Below, in pieces: positions 63,165-64,000 of a DNA stretch of 64,000 nt. Source of the stretch: Bdellovibrio reynosensis (GTDB taxonomy: Bacteria; Bdellovibrionota; Bdellovibrionia; Bdellovibrionales; Bdellovibrionaceae); contig NZ_CP093442.1 in the NCBI RefSeq assembly GCF_022814725.1, positions 2,294,001 to 2,358,000 of the forward strand, given 5' to 3'. The notes beneath the pieces were generated by a model, which saw only the letters and a list, made by a program, of their open reading frames with translations, was not told where the DNA came from and did no database searches. The position numbers and the translations under genes were made by a program. How positions within the stretch are numbered: the stretch's first letter is position 1; each line of letters begins with the position of its first letter.

Positions 63165-64000
63165 TTAGTTCTCCTTTCCTACCGTAATAGTGCCCAGGTT
63201 CAGTTGGTTTGAAGATACTTCTTCAACTTTAAATTGCACTGACTCTAGATTAGGTTCTGATGTCGTCAAAGTGTAACTGCCAGGTTCAAGTCCTTCAATC
63301 ACGAAGCCACCATTTTTATTGGTGAAGAAGCTATTGTCGACAAGCTGGCCCTGGGAATTCACGATATCACCGGCGATAAATTGCAAGCCTTCGCCTTTAG
63401 CATCAACCAGTCTGCCTTTGACCAGGATGCGCTTTTTAAACACTAAATCCAACGCAATACCACTGCGATAAGTCGGTTGAGTGCCAAAATACTCGCGATC
63501 TAGTAAATAACCCATCGGCAAAGAGGTCGTATCAACACTTAGAAAATGTTTATAATAAGCAGATTGATCTCTTAAAACGACGGACGTGCCTGGACCTAAC
63601 TGCGCTTCCCCTTTTTCACCCGAAGGATTAATGACAATACTTCTGCCTGGCGGAAGTGAGTTCGTTCTTAGTAAAACGAAGCTATCATAAATTGGCTGGG
63701 TAAATGCTGCAGAATTACCTACCCACGCTAAACCCGTATTTAATCCCAAGCCCGTGGTATTTAAGTTGGCTTGTGAATAATGATCTAATCTTAAACTGAA
63801 CGCCTGGGATAGGTATTCGCCGGATAAAGACCCGGTAGTTTCATTATCTTGATTATGAACCGAGGCATTAAGCCTATAGTCGTCATACTTATAAATATTA
63901 TTGCGACTGACCGACACCGTAGAATTGCGTTGCGAACTATCATAGTAGGCGCTTGCGCTTAAACGACCTTGTCTTTCCGTCCAATAAAATGAAATCAGTC
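63165..64000 (-). CDS. Outer-membrane fimbrial usher, C-terminal part (5' end beyond window)
   Basis: The frame is open from the right edge at 64000 to a stop at 63165, giving about 278 C-terminal residues. The barrel strands (ISFYWTERQGRLSASAYYD, GEYLSQAFSLRLDHYS) are followed by the segment with GRSIVINPSG and a carboxypeptidase-like plug or C-terminal domain (ILVKGRLVDAKGEGLQFIAG, NGGFVIEGLEPGSYTLTT). These are hallmarks of FimD-type ushers, here of the archaic or alternative kind with SCPU subunits. The usher exports and assembles pilus subunits. The chaperone gene probably lies beyond the window. Confidence 0.82.
   Translation of the reverse strand, partial: LISFYWTERQGRLSASAYYDSSQRNSTVSVSRNNIYKYDDYRLNASVHNQDNETTGSLSGEYLSQAFSLRLDHYSQANLNTTGLGLNTGLAWVGNSAAFTQPIYDSFVLLRTNSLPPGRSIVINPSGEKGEAQLGPGTSVVLRDQSAYYKHFLSVDTTSLPMGYLLDREYFGTQPTYRSGIALDLVFKKRILVKGRLVDAKGEGLQFIAGDIVNSQGQLVDNSFFTNKNGGFVIEGLEPGSYTLTTSEPNLESVQFKVEEVSSNQLNLGTITVGKEN

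Noticed and set aside
1-64000. CRISPR arrays, insertion sequences, prophage or plasmid genes
   Set aside because: No regularly spaced direct repeats of the right size, no transposase, integrase or phage structural motifs were seen. The PAS and FG-GAP repeats are coding.

Overview
The window looks like chromosomal DNA of a Bdellovibrio-like predatory bacterium (phylum Bdellovibrionota). This is an inference, not a database match. It rests on the moderately AT-rich Gram-negative sequence, the many lipoproteins and exported surface proteins, giant FG-GAP/Ig-like surface proteins, a soluble PAS-containing chemoreceptor with a hybrid CheA, a macromolecular-synthesis operon that includes yqeY, and a PrkA/YeaH/SpoVR stress cluster. 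I see no insertion sequence, prophage or CRISPR array.

Layout. (1) About 1-19.8 kb, all on the minus strand and closely spaced: seven genes that read as one surface operon. Transcription order is two paralogous FG-GAP (integrin alpha-like) lipoproteins, a 2043-residue Ig/cadherin-like lipoprotein with a probable C-terminal beta-propeller, an exported protein of unknown function, an exported von Willebrand A (VWA) protein with an intact MIDAS, and a membrane-anchored protein cut by the window edge. (2) 20.1-30.3 kb: a chemotaxis operon (cheA hybrid, cheW, soluble MCP with three PAS repeats, cheB, a GspE-N/MshEN-like protein, cheR, cheY, STAS-CheX fusion), with a divergent stand-alone Hpt protein. 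(3) 30.3-39.4 kb: small and exported proteins, a FAD/Rieske oxidoreductase, an outer-membrane protein, a membrane protein divergent from a cysteine-rich winged-helix regulator, a secreted protein and a GNAT acetyltransferase. (4) 39.5-44.6 kb: a CAT-anticodon tRNA, a 35-bp inverted repeat, and the operon rpsU-yqeY-dnaG-rpoD. (5) 44.8-48 kb: TerC-family protein, a TadA-Nudix fusion and a DEAD-box helicase. (6) 48-53.8 kb: prkA-yeaH-spoVR-yciH-response regulator. (7) 53.9-61.5 kb: envelope lipoproteins, TPR proteins, a pseudopilin-like protein, a PhaR-type regulator, an LpoB-like lipoprotein and a RadC-type JAB protein. (8) 61.7-64 kb: chaperone-usher fimbrial genes, namely a pilin with a candidate sigma-54 promoter, a convergent tip-type subunit and the C-terminal part of an usher.

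Working together: the first block is best read as a calcium-dependent adhesion assembly. It pairs FG-GAP propellers with a VWA domain, the two modules combined in eukaryotic integrins. The chemotaxis block is a self-contained cytoplasmic signalling array with its own adaptation enzymes (CheR/CheB) and a CheX-type phosphatase. The fimbrial block would supply a second adhesive organelle. Start codons were chosen by Shine-Dalgarno spacing and signal-peptide fit, and several differ from the longest open frame.
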